This document shows positions 15,492-22,536 of a stretch of DNA of 31,633 nt, piece after piece. Numbering within the stretch: the first letter of the stretch is position 1; each line of letters begins with the position of its first letter. Source of the stretch: JAGQNP01 sp038257245 (GTDB lineage Bacteria > Patescibacteriota > Saccharimonadia > Saccharimonadales > JACQNP01); the NCBI GenBank assembly GCA_038257245.1, contig JBBSJL010000009.1, positions 1-31,633 of the forward strand, written 5' to 3'. Position numbers and translations under genes: made by a program. A model generated the notes under the pieces. It was not told the origin of the DNA. It did no database searches and saw only the letters and a list, made by a program, of their open reading frames with translations.

Positions 15492-16430
15492 ATGTCAAAT
15501 TCAATGCACACGCCAGGAATCATCAATATTGATGAACACAGTACAACATCTGCAACTTTCGTTGTAGAGCCACTTCACACCGGTTACGGAATGACACTTG
15601 GTAATTCCTTGCGACGAGTTTTACTTTCGAGTATTGCTGGAGCAGCGATAACATCATTTAAGATAGATGGTGCATCACATGAATTCACTACTGTTAAAGG
15701 CGTTAAAGAAGATGTTGTCGATATAATGCAAAACCTTAAATCGATACGATTCCGTGTTTTTGGAAACGAATCACAAGAACTTCGACTTGTAAAAAAAGGT
15801 AAAGGAAAAGTCACAGCAAAAGACATTCAAGTCAACGCTGATGTTGAGATAGTTAACCCAGAACTAGTTATTGCAACTATAGATGATGACAAAACCACTT
15901 TCACACTAGACATTATTGTTGAAACTGGTCGTGGTTATCGAACAATTGAAGAAGTTGGCGCTAACAAAACTAATGACACGATTGCTCTCGACGCCATATT
16001 TACTCCTGTCTTAAGGGTTCGATATAAGGTTGAACACACTCGAGTTGGACAGATTACCGATCTCGACAAGTTAATGATAACTATTGATACTGACGGATCA
16101 ATAAACCCACGCGAAGCATTTGAAGAAGCCTCAGCCATACTAGTAAACCAATATAGTGCACTAGCTGGCCAAACAACTGTCGAAGCGATGGCACCCCTAA
16201 CACACGCAGCAGAGGCTACTGAAGAAGACAATGACGACTCTGCAGAACTAATGACTCCGATCGAAGATCTTAATCTTTCAGCCCGGACAACAAACGCGCT
16301 GATTAATAATGATATTCATACACTTCGTGACCTATTTAGTTTGAGTGACGGTGAGTTGCGGGAACTTAAAGGTTTTGGTAGCAAAGCATTAGACGAAGTT
16401 AAGGAAAAAATGGCGGAGATGGAGCTATAA
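15492..16430 (+). CDS. rpoA: RNA polymerase alpha subunit
   Basis: Alpha dimerises to nucleate RNA polymerase assembly. The N-terminal domain has EPLHTGYGMTLGNSLRRVLL and SSIAGAAITSFKIDGASHEF. An acidic linker (about 235-255) leads to the C-terminal domain (about 256-312; PIEDLNLSARTTNALINNDI with ELKGFGSKALDEVKEKM), so UP-element or activator contacts remain possible. Length 312 is typical. AAGGGAGG precedes the start. rplQ starts directly after its stop. Confidence 0.98.
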   Translation: MSNSMHTPGIINIDEHSTTSATFVVEPLHTGYGMTLGNSLRRVLLSSIAGAAITSFKIDGASHEFTTVKGVKEDVVDIMQNLKSIRFRVFGNESQELRLVKKGKGKVTAKDIQVNADVEIVNPELVIATIDDDKTTFTLDIIVETGRGYRTIEEVGANKTNDTIALDAIFTPVLRVRYKVEHTRVGQITDLDKLMITIDTDGSINPREAFEEASAILVNQYSALAGQTTVEAMAPLTHAAEATEEDNDDSAELMTPIEDLNLSARTTNALINNDIHTLRDLFSLSDGELRELKGFGSKALDEVKEKMAEMEL

Positions 16431-16916
16431 ATGCACCGTCACGGATATAAAGGCAGGAAACTGCACCGAGAAAAGGATCAGCGTCGTGCTCTCATAAAGA
16501 GCTTGGCTGAGTCTTTAGTAATTCATGAAAAGATTGAAACTACATTGCATAAGGCAAAAGAACTGAGCCCTTATACTGAGAAATTGATTACCAAAGCAAA
16601 GAAGGGCGATTTACACAGCCGACGTCAAGTAGTATCGAGTTTACAGACAAGAACGTCGGCTCACAAATTAGTTGATGAGATCGCTCCCAAGCTTACTGCT
16701 AGAAACAGCGGATATCTCCGGATTGTAAAAACCCGACTTCGAAGAGGCGATAATGCTCAAATGGCAACAATTGGTTTTGTTGATAATTTACAAGAACCCC
16801 CTGTTGCTAAAAAAGCGACTACTTTATCAGAAAAACCTGCATCTACAAAGCCAAGTGCAAAACGTAAGACTACTACTGCTAAGATAACTACCACAAAAGC
16901 CAAGGAGACTAAGTAA
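16431..16916 (+). CDS. rplQ: 50S ribosomal protein L17
   Basis: L17 lies at the base of the 50S near the tunnel exit. MHRHGYKGRKLHREKDQRRALIK-like opening residues, LVIHEKIETTLHKAKEL and the YLRIVKTRLRRGDNAQMATI block are conserved and complete by about residue 118. About 40 further residues form a low-complexity Lys/Thr/Ala/Pro tail, giving 161 against the usual 115-130. The start abuts the rpoA stop; the end overlaps rplM by one base. Confidence 0.96.
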   Translation: MHRHGYKGRKLHREKDQRRALIKSLAESLVIHEKIETTLHKAKELSPYTEKLITKAKKGDLHSRRQVVSSLQTRTSAHKLVDEIAPKLTARNSGYLRIVKTRLRRGDNAQMATIGFVDNLQEPPVAKKATTLSEKPASTKPSAKRKTTTAKITTTKAKETK

Positions 16917-17356
16917 TGACTACCTATAGCGCAAAACCAACCGAAGTTACAAGAAAATGGTATGTTATTGATGCTGTTGAAGCACCATTGGGTCGTATTT
17001 CAACAGAAATAGCTAACCTATTAACTGGTAAGAAAAAACCAATGTTTACAAAACATATCGACTGTGGTGATTACGTTATAGTAATTAATTCTGATAAGTT
17101 AGTAACTACAGGAGATAAACTAGAGAAAAAAATATACTACAGACACTCAGGCTACCCTGGTAATTTAAAAGAGTTAACTCTTCAAGAAGTCATGGATAAG
17201 GACTCAACCCGCGTTATAACATCATCAGTTAAAGGTATGTTGCCTGTCAATAAGTTACGAGATGACAGATTAGCGCGACTAAAAGTTTATGCTGGTTCAG
17301 ATCACTCGCACGAAGCTCAAAAGCCGGTGAAATACTCAGTTAAGGAAGGTAAATAA
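16916..17356 (+). CDS. rplM: 50S ribosomal protein L13
   Basis: L13 is an early assembly protein of the 50S. RKWYVIDAVEAPLGRISTEI, the stretch FTKHIDCGDYVIVINSDK, YYRHSGYPGNLKELT and VKGMLPVNKL are family blocks. Length 146 is normal. It overlaps both rplQ and rpsI by one base (TAATG). Confidence 0.97.
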   Translation: MTTYSAKPTEVTRKWYVIDAVEAPLGRISTEIANLLTGKKKPMFTKHIDCGDYVIVINSDKLVTTGDKLEKKIYYRHSGYPGNLKELTLQEVMDKDSTRVITSSVKGMLPVNKLRDDRLARLKVYAGSDHSHEAQKPVKYSVKEGK

Positions 17357-17763
17357 TGACTACAACAGCAACAAAAAACTACTTCTATGCACTAGGCCGA
17401 AGAAAGAGTGCAACAGCTAGAGTTCGTTTAATGAACGGAAAAGGCAATATAGTCATTAACGGCAAGCCAGCAAACGAATACTTAGAAAACAGCAAAAACT
17501 TGCTGAATGAACTTAACAGACCTTTTAGCGTGCTTGAGATTGAAAATAAGTTTGATGTATCGGTAGTTGTTTCTGGTGGTGGTCATTCTGGCCAAGTTGA
17601 TGCTATTAGACTCGGAATTGCCAAAGCACTTGCGATCATGAATGAAGATTTGAGAGCTACCCTAAGGCGTGCTGATTTGCTTGGTAACGATCCTCGTGAA
17701 AAAGAACGGAAGAAGTTCGGTCTTAAAGGCGCTCGTAAGCAACGCCAATTCACAAAACGCTAA
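17356..17763 (+). CDS. rpsI: 30S ribosomal protein S9
   Basis: S9 places its C-terminal Lys-Arg tail near P-site tRNA. ALGRRKSATARVRLMNGKG, VVVSGGGHSGQVDAIRLGIA and the tail RKQRQFTKR are diagnostic. Length 135 is normal. It is the last gene of the ribosomal operon. No terminator lies directly after it; the first is the attenuator terminator at 17907-17937. Confidence 0.97.
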   Translation: MTTTATKNYFYALGRRKSATARVRLMNGKGNIVINGKPANEYLENSKNLLNELNRPFSVLEIENKFDVSVVVSGGGHSGQVDAIRLGIAKALAIMNEDLRATLRRADLLGNDPREKERKKFGLKGARKQRQFTKR

Positions 17764-17773
17764 ACAGTCACAT

Positions 17774-17802
17774 TTGACATTATTACTATAAAACCGTAGT
17801 AT
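17774..17802 (+). promoter_or_regulatory. Promoter of the aromatic leader and DAHP synthase operon
   Basis: TTGACA (17774-17779) is a perfect -35 box, and TAGTAT (17797-17802) lies 17 bases downstream. Start sites 6 to 9 bases after the -10 fall at 17808-17811, that is, on or within 3 bases of the ATG of the leader peptide. It lies 10 bases after the rpsI stop. Confidence 0.75.
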
Positions 17803-17810
17803 CCTTTATT

Positions 17811-17882
17811 ATGATCAAAAAAATAACGAACTACTTGTATTGGTTTATATACCCACCGGAGTGGCGTTATTGTTCATATTGA
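17811..17882 (+). CDS. Aromatic-rich leader peptide (23 aa) for attenuation
   Basis: ATG at 17811 opens a 23-codon frame ending in TGA at 17880-17882. Eight of the 23 residues are aromatic: Tyr at 8, 10, 14, 20 and 23, Trp at 11 and 18, Phe at 12, with YLYWFIY as residues 8-14. It is too short to be an enzyme and lies between a strong promoter and a terminator that precedes a DAHP-synthase-like gene and trpS, as trpL and pheL leaders do. There is no Shine-Dalgarno and almost no 5' leader, so translation probably begins on a leaderless RNA. Slow decoding of Tyr, Trp or Phe codons would hold the ribosome over 17853-17856 and favour the antiterminator. Confidence 0.82.
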   Translation: MIKKITNYLYWFIYPPEWRYCSY

Positions 17883-17937
17883 TTACAAAGATTTAGCTGA
17901 ACAACCAGATAACCGCCACAAAAAAGGTGGTTATTTT
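17853..17937 (+). promoter_or_regulatory. Ribosome-mediated transcription attenuator
   Basis: Four segments behave as in a trp-type attenuator. Segment 1, CCAC (17853-17856), can pair with GTGG of segment 2 (17861-17864) around a CGGA loop. Segment 2, GTGGCGTTAT (17861-17870), can instead pair with ATAACCGCCAC (17909-17919), ten pairs with a single bulged C at 17913; this is the antiterminator. Segment 3, AACCGCC (17911-17917), otherwise pairs with segment 4, GGTGGTT (17926-17932), forming the terminator. Segments 1 and 2 lie inside the leader peptide, just after the YLYWFIY codons, so ribosome position decides the fold. Confidence 0.8.
17907..17937 (+). terminator. Attenuator terminator
   Basis: AACCGCC (17911-17917) pairs with GGTGGTT (17926-17932), one G-U included, around an A-rich 8-base loop. 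The stem can extend outward through 17907-17910 and 17933-17936 into the TTTT run at 17934-17937. It ends just before the DAHP-synthase start. It would also stop read-through from the ribosomal operon, which has no other terminator. Confidence 0.8.
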
Positions 17938-17954
17938 AATTAATGGGAGATAAT

Positions 17955-18836
17955 ATGGACACAATAGAAACAATGAGAGAAGGGCCAACAATGGAAATAC
18001 ATGAACAGCGTCAGAAAATTACCTCGGCACTGAAGGGAATAGGCGGTTCCATAATTGGTATTGAAGGTCCTTGTGCCTTAACGTCTGATTTTGGAAATAC
18101 TGAAAAGGAGAACTCAATGGCCGAAGATGTTTCTAGTCAGTTGGGTATAACAATTCTTAGAAGATTACCGCCTTGGAAACCAAGAACCAACCCAGAAGAT
18201 TGGCACGGAGAAGAAACAACAAAACCTGATGAGACATTACAAATGCTAGCCCAAACAGCCAAGAAATATAGGAATTTGTGTATTGAAATAGGAAAAGAAG
18301 AACACATAGACAAATATATTGACCTATTAACATTTGCTTGGGTTGGTAGTAGAAACTCAAATAATATCGATCTAATGGAAAAGATAGCTTTGTCAGCACC
18401 AGACTTGCCACTGGGTGTAAAAAATGGGCTTGATGGTAACATAGGTGACACACTCGAAACAATCAAACATCTCGTCATGATTCGAGGAGAAGGTGCCGCG
18501 CCGATAGTGATGATATACAGGGGAGGTACTAATGCTAAAACACCCAACGATTGGGAGGATAAGGTTACTGATGCAGTACACCTCACAAAGGGCAGGGTGA
18601 TTGTTGACGTTGCACACGGGGGAGAAATGGCTCATGACCCAGGTATGAAGTTCAATAAAACAGTAGTTGGCCAGATGGCATGTTTAGATCACTTAATTGA
18701 ACTAGTCAAACGAGGGGTAGTCCCTGTTGGTGTAATGATAGAAGCCAGTAATATAGAAAGTCCTACAGACCCAACAATCCCTGTAAGTATTGCGTTAGAT
18801 AAAATCATCGAAATAAATAGAGTAGCTAGTCACTAG
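17955..18836 (+). CDS. DAHP synthase-like aldolase (AroF/G/H family)
   Basis: 3-Deoxy-D-arabino-heptulosonate-7-phosphate synthase condenses PEP and erythrose 4-phosphate, the first step to Phe, Tyr and Trp. Family residues seen are Cys40 in GPC (metal), Lys76-Pro-Arg-Thr79, Arg133 in GSR, Lys156 in VKNG, Arg189 in YRGG, His221 in VAHG (metal) and Glu263 in MIEA (metal). The C-terminal SITDACIGW-type motif is only weakly recognisable (VSIALDKIIEINR), so the last metal Asp is uncertain. The 293 residues are shorter than E. coli AroG (350). I prefer ATG at 17955, with GGGAG 5 bases before it, over the in-frame ATG at 17943. No other shikimate gene is in the window. It is controlled by the upstream attenuator. 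Confidence 0.8.
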   Translation: MDTIETMREGPTMEIHEQRQKITSALKGIGGSIIGIEGPCALTSDFGNTEKENSMAEDVSSQLGITILRRLPPWKPRTNPEDWHGEETTKPDETLQMLAQTAKKYRNLCIEIGKEEHIDKYIDLLTFAWVGSRNSNNIDLMEKIALSAPDLPLGVKNGLDGNIGDTLETIKHLVMIRGEGAAPIVMIYRGGTNAKTPNDWEDKVTDAVHLTKGRVIVDVAHGGEMAHDPGMKFNKTVVGQMACLDHLIELVKRGVVPVGVMIEASNIESPTDPTIPVSIALDKIIEINRVASH

Positions 18837-18867
18837 AGAGATAAATAAAGTATAATGGAGAGTAACA

Positions 18868-19893
18868 ATGAGTAAACCAGTAATATTAACCGGGCTAAGA
18901 GCCAATAACGATCTAACCCTGGGTAATTATATTGGGGCTATGTTACCCATGGTTCAATTGCAAAATAAGTATGCTGGTGAATATCAAATCAATATGTTTG
19001 TGCCAGATTTACATAGCTTTACTACGCCGATAGACCATTCAGAACTTTACATACAAACAATCCATAACCTTAAGTTATTTGTAGCCGCTGGACTTGATAT
19101 TAATAATCCAGACACTTTCATCTATCGACAAAGCTATATACCAGCTCATAGTGAGTTAACTGTCATTTTGAATTGCTTTACATACATGGGCGAACTTAAC
19201 CGTATGACTCAGTTTAAAGAAAAAGGTAAAATTGGTGCCAACATAAGTGCAGGTCTATTTGATTATCCAGTACTTATGGCAGCTGATATACTGTTGTACG
19301 GTGCTAAATATGTGCCGGTGGGTGAGGATCAAACCCAGCATGTTGAGCTTGCTAGAGACATCGCAATTAGGTTTAACAACAAGTTTGGCGATGTTTTTGA
19401 ACTTCCAGAGCCAGAAAAAGCCCAGATTGCCTTTACTAACCAACAAGAAAGACTTAGGATCCGAGACCTTGTAAAACCTGAGCAAAAAATGAGTAAATCT
19501 GACCAGTCTGGCAAGGGTGTAATATTTTTAAGTGATACACCTGAATTTGTTAAGAAAAAGATTATGGGTGCTACTACCGATAGTATAGGAGAAATACACT
19601 TTAATATGAAAACCCAGCCTGGTGTGAGTAACCTTATGGTAATACTGAGTTCACTTTCAGGAGAGCCCCTTGACAAAATTATCAGTCAATATGAAGGTCA
19701 GAAACAGTATGGCTCCTTGAAGTCAGATGTTGCTGATGTAGTAGTAAAGTTCTTGAACGAATTTCAAAATACGGTTAATAACACCGACGAGAAACTGCTT
19801 ATGAGTAAGCTTGACGCTGGAGAAAAATCAATGAATCAGCAGGCTAGCACGGTTCTATTGACAGCCCAAAGAGCTGTAGGTTTACGAAAATAA
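18868..19893 (+). CDS. trpS: Tryptophanyl-tRNA synthetase
   Basis: TrpRS charges tRNA-Trp. The class I signature appears as TLGNYIGA (about 17-24), the HIGH-equivalent of this family, and KMSKS is at 207-211. GADILLYGAKYVPVGEDQTQ-like residues (MAADILLYGAKYVPVGEDQ) form the Trp pocket. Length 341 is normal. GGAGAG lies 5-11 bases before the ATG; a TATAAT (18851-18856) just upstream may be chance, as no -35 matches. It is 31 bases after the DAHP-synthase gene and would share its aromatic attenuator, a sensible control for an aromatic-charging enzyme. Confidence 0.97.
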   Translation: MSKPVILTGLRANNDLTLGNYIGAMLPMVQLQNKYAGEYQINMFVPDLHSFTTPIDHSELYIQTIHNLKLFVAAGLDINNPDTFIYRQSYIPAHSELTVILNCFTYMGELNRMTQFKEKGKIGANISAGLFDYPVLMAADILLYGAKYVPVGEDQTQHVELARDIAIRFNNKFGDVFELPEPEKAQIAFTNQQERLRIRDLVKPEQKMSKSDQSGKGVIFLSDTPEFVKKKIMGATTDSIGEIHFNMKTQPGVSNLMVILSSLSGEPLDKIISQYEGQKQYGSLKSDVADVVVKFLNEFQNTVNNTDEKLLMSKLDAGEKSMNQQASTVLLTAQRAVGLRK

Positions 19894-19894
19894 T

Positions 19895-20752
19895 ATGCAA
19901 TATAGGGTTAACGAAGGTGATATTGGAAAGCGTCTAGATGTACTTGTAGTTGAATTAATTCCATCAGTGAGTCGTTCCATGCTTCAGAAGCTAATTAAGG
20001 ACAAACAAATAACCGTTAATGGTGCAGTGCTTAAGAATAGTTACAAACTCAGATTAAAGGACAAAGTATCTGTTAACTATGATGAAATTGCCCCAAAAGT
20101 AAATGATACTATATCAATGCCAATCATCTTTGAGAATGATGACTGTGTAGTGTTGGATAAGCCAGCTGGAGTACTAACACACAGTAAGGGTGTATTTAAC
20201 CAAGAAGGTACCGTAGCATCGTTTATTGAGAGCAAAACAAACGGAATGGAAGGAAACAGGGCTGGCATTGTACATAGACTTGATAGGGGAACATCGGGCG
20301 TAATACTTTGTGCTAAAACACCGGAGGCAATGAAGTGGCTCCAGGGGCAGTTCTCGAAACGTAACGTTAAGAAAAAATATATAGCTGTCGTGTCCGGAAG
20401 GCCCAATCCAGACCACGCAATAATTGATATGCCTATAGAGCGCAACCCAAAAGCTCCACAAACATTTAGAGTCGGCTCAAACGGTAAACCATCCGTTACA
20501 GAGTATGAAGTAATTAAATCAAACGACCATAAATCATTAATTGAATTGTCACCAACAACAGGTAGAACACACCAGATTCGTGTACATATGAAACAGCTTA
20601 AATGCCCGATAATTGGAGATAAACTATATGGTGGCGAGGAAGCAGACAGAATGTACCTACATGCTGAAGAATTAGAGATTACCTTACCTAATAGTGAACG
20701 GAAGATATTCATATCTAAGTTACCTTCGAATTTTAATGAGTTAGTTAAATGA
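19895..20752 (+). CDS. RluA-family 23S/tRNA pseudouridine synthase
   Basis: The enzyme isomerises uridine to pseudouridine in rRNA or tRNA. An S4 RNA-binding domain covers about 1-65 (GKRLDVLVVELIPSVSRSML, then KDKQITVNGAVLKNSYKL). The catalytic domain carries HRLDRGTSGV with Asp130 as the expected catalytic Asp, and the C-terminal PTTGRTHQIRVHMKQLKCPI block. Length 285 and an S4 domain suggest RluD or RluB/C-like targets, but the site cannot be read from sequence. It starts 1 base after trpS and overlaps the next gene by ATGA. Confidence 0.93.
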   Translation: MQYRVNEGDIGKRLDVLVVELIPSVSRSMLQKLIKDKQITVNGAVLKNSYKLRLKDKVSVNYDEIAPKVNDTISMPIIFENDDCVVLDKPAGVLTHSKGVFNQEGTVASFIESKTNGMEGNRAGIVHRLDRGTSGVILCAKTPEAMKWLQGQFSKRNVKKKYIAVVSGRPNPDHAIIDMPIERNPKAPQTFRVGSNGKPSVTEYEVIKSNDHKSLIELSPTTGRTHQIRVHMKQLKCPIIGDKLYGGEEADRMYLHAEELEITLPNSERKIFISKLPSNFNELVK

Positions 20753-21603
20753 GTAGATCGTTACCAGTATCATCAATTACGCAGACTGAAATTGATAAAT
20801 ATGTAGAAAATTTGTACCCGGTGGTGAATCTAAAAGGCCGACATGGCAGTGGGAAACAACAGATTACAAATGATATAATCAATAAACTTTGTGCTAAGCA
20901 AGGATTTAGCAAAACAAACCCCCAATATATCATGGATATTAATGAATCAAACAAAACAATTTCAATCGATGACGCAAGGGCAATAAAATCTTGGCTAAAA
21001 CTAAAGGTTATAGATTTATCTGAGACAACAAACCGATTAGTTGTGATACGCAATGCCCACAAACTCACTAATGAAGCTCAGAATGCTTTATTAAAAATAA
21101 TTGAAGAAACACCAAAGAAAACACATTTTATACTGAATACAGACTTGAGTCTTAACCTGCTAGGAACTATAGACTCTAGAACACAAGACATATTGATTGT
21201 TAACCCCAGTGTTGATGAATGTGCTGAGTACTTTACCTGTCGGCCCAAGGAAATTATTTCGCAATACGCTATGGCTGGGGGTAGAGCCAGGTATATTGTA
21301 GAAATTCGTGAGGACGGAGAGTCATATTTCAGCAAGGTTATCCACGCTGCAAAGGCTTTCTCCAGCTCGCCTCTTTTTGATAGACTTTGTAAAATCGAAG
21401 AAGTTAACAAGGAATATTCCTTAGAACTATTCTTATTTAGTTTGGCTCAAATATATAAATACTTATTAAGGTCAGCAGACAGTAGTAATAAGATGCAAAA
21501 ATATAATCGGGCTCTGAGAATTATTTCTGAGAGTGAACATAGTTTAAACACCGTAAATGTTAACCCAAAGCTACTACTTACTCATTTGGCAATTAATTTG
21601 TAG
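20749..21603 (+). CDS. DNA polymerase III delta-prime-like AAA+ protein
   Basis: The 284-residue protein resembles clamp-loader subunits (HolB/DnaX group). A Walker A-like GRHGSGKQ is at 30-37, with Gln after the Lys instead of Thr or Ser. A sensor-like stretch RLVVIRNAHKLTNEAQNALL followed by KIIEETPKKTHFILNT is the typical delta-prime region. The SRC arginine-finger motif is changed to DSRTQD, and no zinc-module cysteines are seen, so it may be a non-hydrolysing subunit. It overlaps the pseudouridine synthase by 4 bases, and the coupled operon is shared with trpS. Confidence 0.72.
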   Translation: MSRSLPVSSITQTEIDKYVENLYPVVNLKGRHGSGKQQITNDIINKLCAKQGFSKTNPQYIMDINESNKTISIDDARAIKSWLKLKVIDLSETTNRLVVIRNAHKLTNEAQNALLKIIEETPKKTHFILNTDLSLNLLGTIDSRTQDILIVNPSVDECAEYFTCRPKEIISQYAMAGGRARYIVEIREDGESYFSKVIHAAKAFSSSPLFDRLCKIEEVNKEYSLELFLFSLAQIYKYLLRSADSSNKMQKYNRALRIISESEHSLNTVNVNPKLLLTHLAINL

Positions 21604-21619
21604 TATAATTTAAAACTGT

Positions 21620-22276
21620 ATGTTTGATATAGCAATAATCACCCTCTTCGCATCAATGGTATTTCGTGGTCTAAGAGCTAGCGACAAAGAACTTAGTGAT
21701 ATCCCAACAAAAGTCACAGATAAACTTGGAAACCTATGGGATATTGCTCACCAGGGGATGAAAGACAATAAATTGTTGCGTGCCGAAAAGGCTCTCCTAA
21801 CAATTCTAAAGATTGATAATAAAAATGCTGCTGCATATAATAGGTTAGGAATATTGTACGCTAAACAAAAAGAATACAAAGACGCCATAGACTGTTTCGA
21901 AATAGCTTCGAGTATTGACCCAACACCGTCTAGCCTACATAACCTAGGATTGATATACTATGAAACTGAAAACTATCCCAAGGCTGCCTCGGCATTTGAA
22001 CAAGCACTAAAGATTGATGATTCACTAGCTGCCCGCCACATTGCATATGCAAAAGTCCAAGAGAAGCTAGAAAATGGAAAACTAATGATTCAAGAATTAG
22101 AAATAGCAGTTGGATTAGAACCCAATAAAGAAAGCTATAGTTTACTTATCAAAGGATATGAATCTCAAGGACGCCAGGCTGATGCAGATATACTAGCCGA
22201 CAAACTCAAAAAGTTAAGTTCTTCTGCAAAACCCCAAAGCAAAAAAATTGCTAGACCTAAGCGAGTTGTTATTTAA
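21620..22276 (+). CDS. TPR-repeat protein with N-terminal membrane anchor
   Basis: The first ~17 residues are hydrophobic (FDIAIITLFASMVF), a likely membrane anchor. About four tetratricopeptide repeats follow at roughly 36-69, 70-103, 104-137 and 138-171, with A-x-Y-x-x-L-G and DAIDCFEIASSIDP patterns. The last 20 residues are a basic tail (KKIARPKR). TPRs mediate protein contacts; the partner is unknown. A TATAAT (21604-21609) lies 10 bases before the ATG with no Shine-Dalgarno, so a near-leaderless transcript is possible, although it could also read through from the preceding gene 16 bases upstream. Confidence 0.85.
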   Translation: MFDIAIITLFASMVFRGLRASDKELSDIPTKVTDKLGNLWDIAHQGMKDNKLLRAEKALLTILKIDNKNAAAYNRLGILYAKQKEYKDAIDCFEIASSIDPTPSSLHNLGLIYYETENYPKAASAFEQALKIDDSLAARHIAYAKVQEKLENGKLMIQELEIAVGLEPNKESYSLLIKGYESQGRQADADILADKLKKLSSSAKPQSKKIARPKRVVI

Positions 22277-22294
22277 CAGAGGTTCTGGTACACT
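22266..22294 (+). promoter_or_regulatory. Promoter for tRNA-Thr(TGT) and tRNA-Tyr
   Basis: TTGTTA (22266-22271) and TACACT (22289-22294) are 17 bases apart, and the -10 carries the extended TGG just before it. The start would be near 22302, about 18 bases before tRNA-Thr. It overlaps the end of the TPR gene. Confidence 0.45.
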
Positions 22295-22319
22295 TTTTTA
22301 GTACTTTTGTATTATATAT

Positions 22320-22396
22320 GCCACCTTAGCTCAGTTGGTTAGAGCACCTGTTTTGTAAACAGGGGGTCGTCGGTTCGAATCCGACAGGTGGCTCCA
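22320..22396 (+). tRNA. tRNA-Thr (anticodon TGT)
   Basis: The acceptor arms GCCACCT and AGGTGGC pair fully. The D arm TAGCTCAGTTGGTTAGAGC, the anticodon stem CCTGT/ACAGG with loop TTTGTAA (anticodon TGT), and the T arm with GGTTCGAATCC are all present. CCA is encoded (22394-22396). It is followed 6 bases later by tRNA-Tyr. Confidence 0.97.
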
Positions 22397-22402
22397 TTTT
22401 TT

Positions 22403-22488
22403 GCAGGGTTAGTGAAGCGGTCAAACACGACAGACTGTAAATCTGTTGGCTTATGCCTTCGTAGGTTCGAATCCTACACCCTGCACCA
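22403..22488 (+). tRNA. tRNA-Tyr (anticodon GTA)
   Basis: The acceptor GCAGGGT pairs with ACCCTGC, followed by A and encoded CCA (22486-22488). The anticodon loop within AGACTGTAAATCT gives GTA. The long variable arm expected of class II tRNA-Tyr lies between the anticodon and T arms. The T arm contains GGTTCGAATCC. Length 86. Confidence 0.96.
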
Positions 22489-22536
22489 AATCGCTTATGC
22501 TTGCACTAACGATGTAAAGTGAGGATAATTACATTT

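Noticed and set aside
17764..17954. T-box riboswitch before the DAHP synthase or trpS
   Set aside because: No T-box sequence (TGGNACCGCG-like) or specifier stem was found; the leader-peptide attenuator explains the region.
20077..20712. Long minus-strand open frame (211 codons) in the pseudouridine synthase gene
   Set aside because: It is a shadow of a clear RluA-family gene; the translated sequence has no family features and no start signals.
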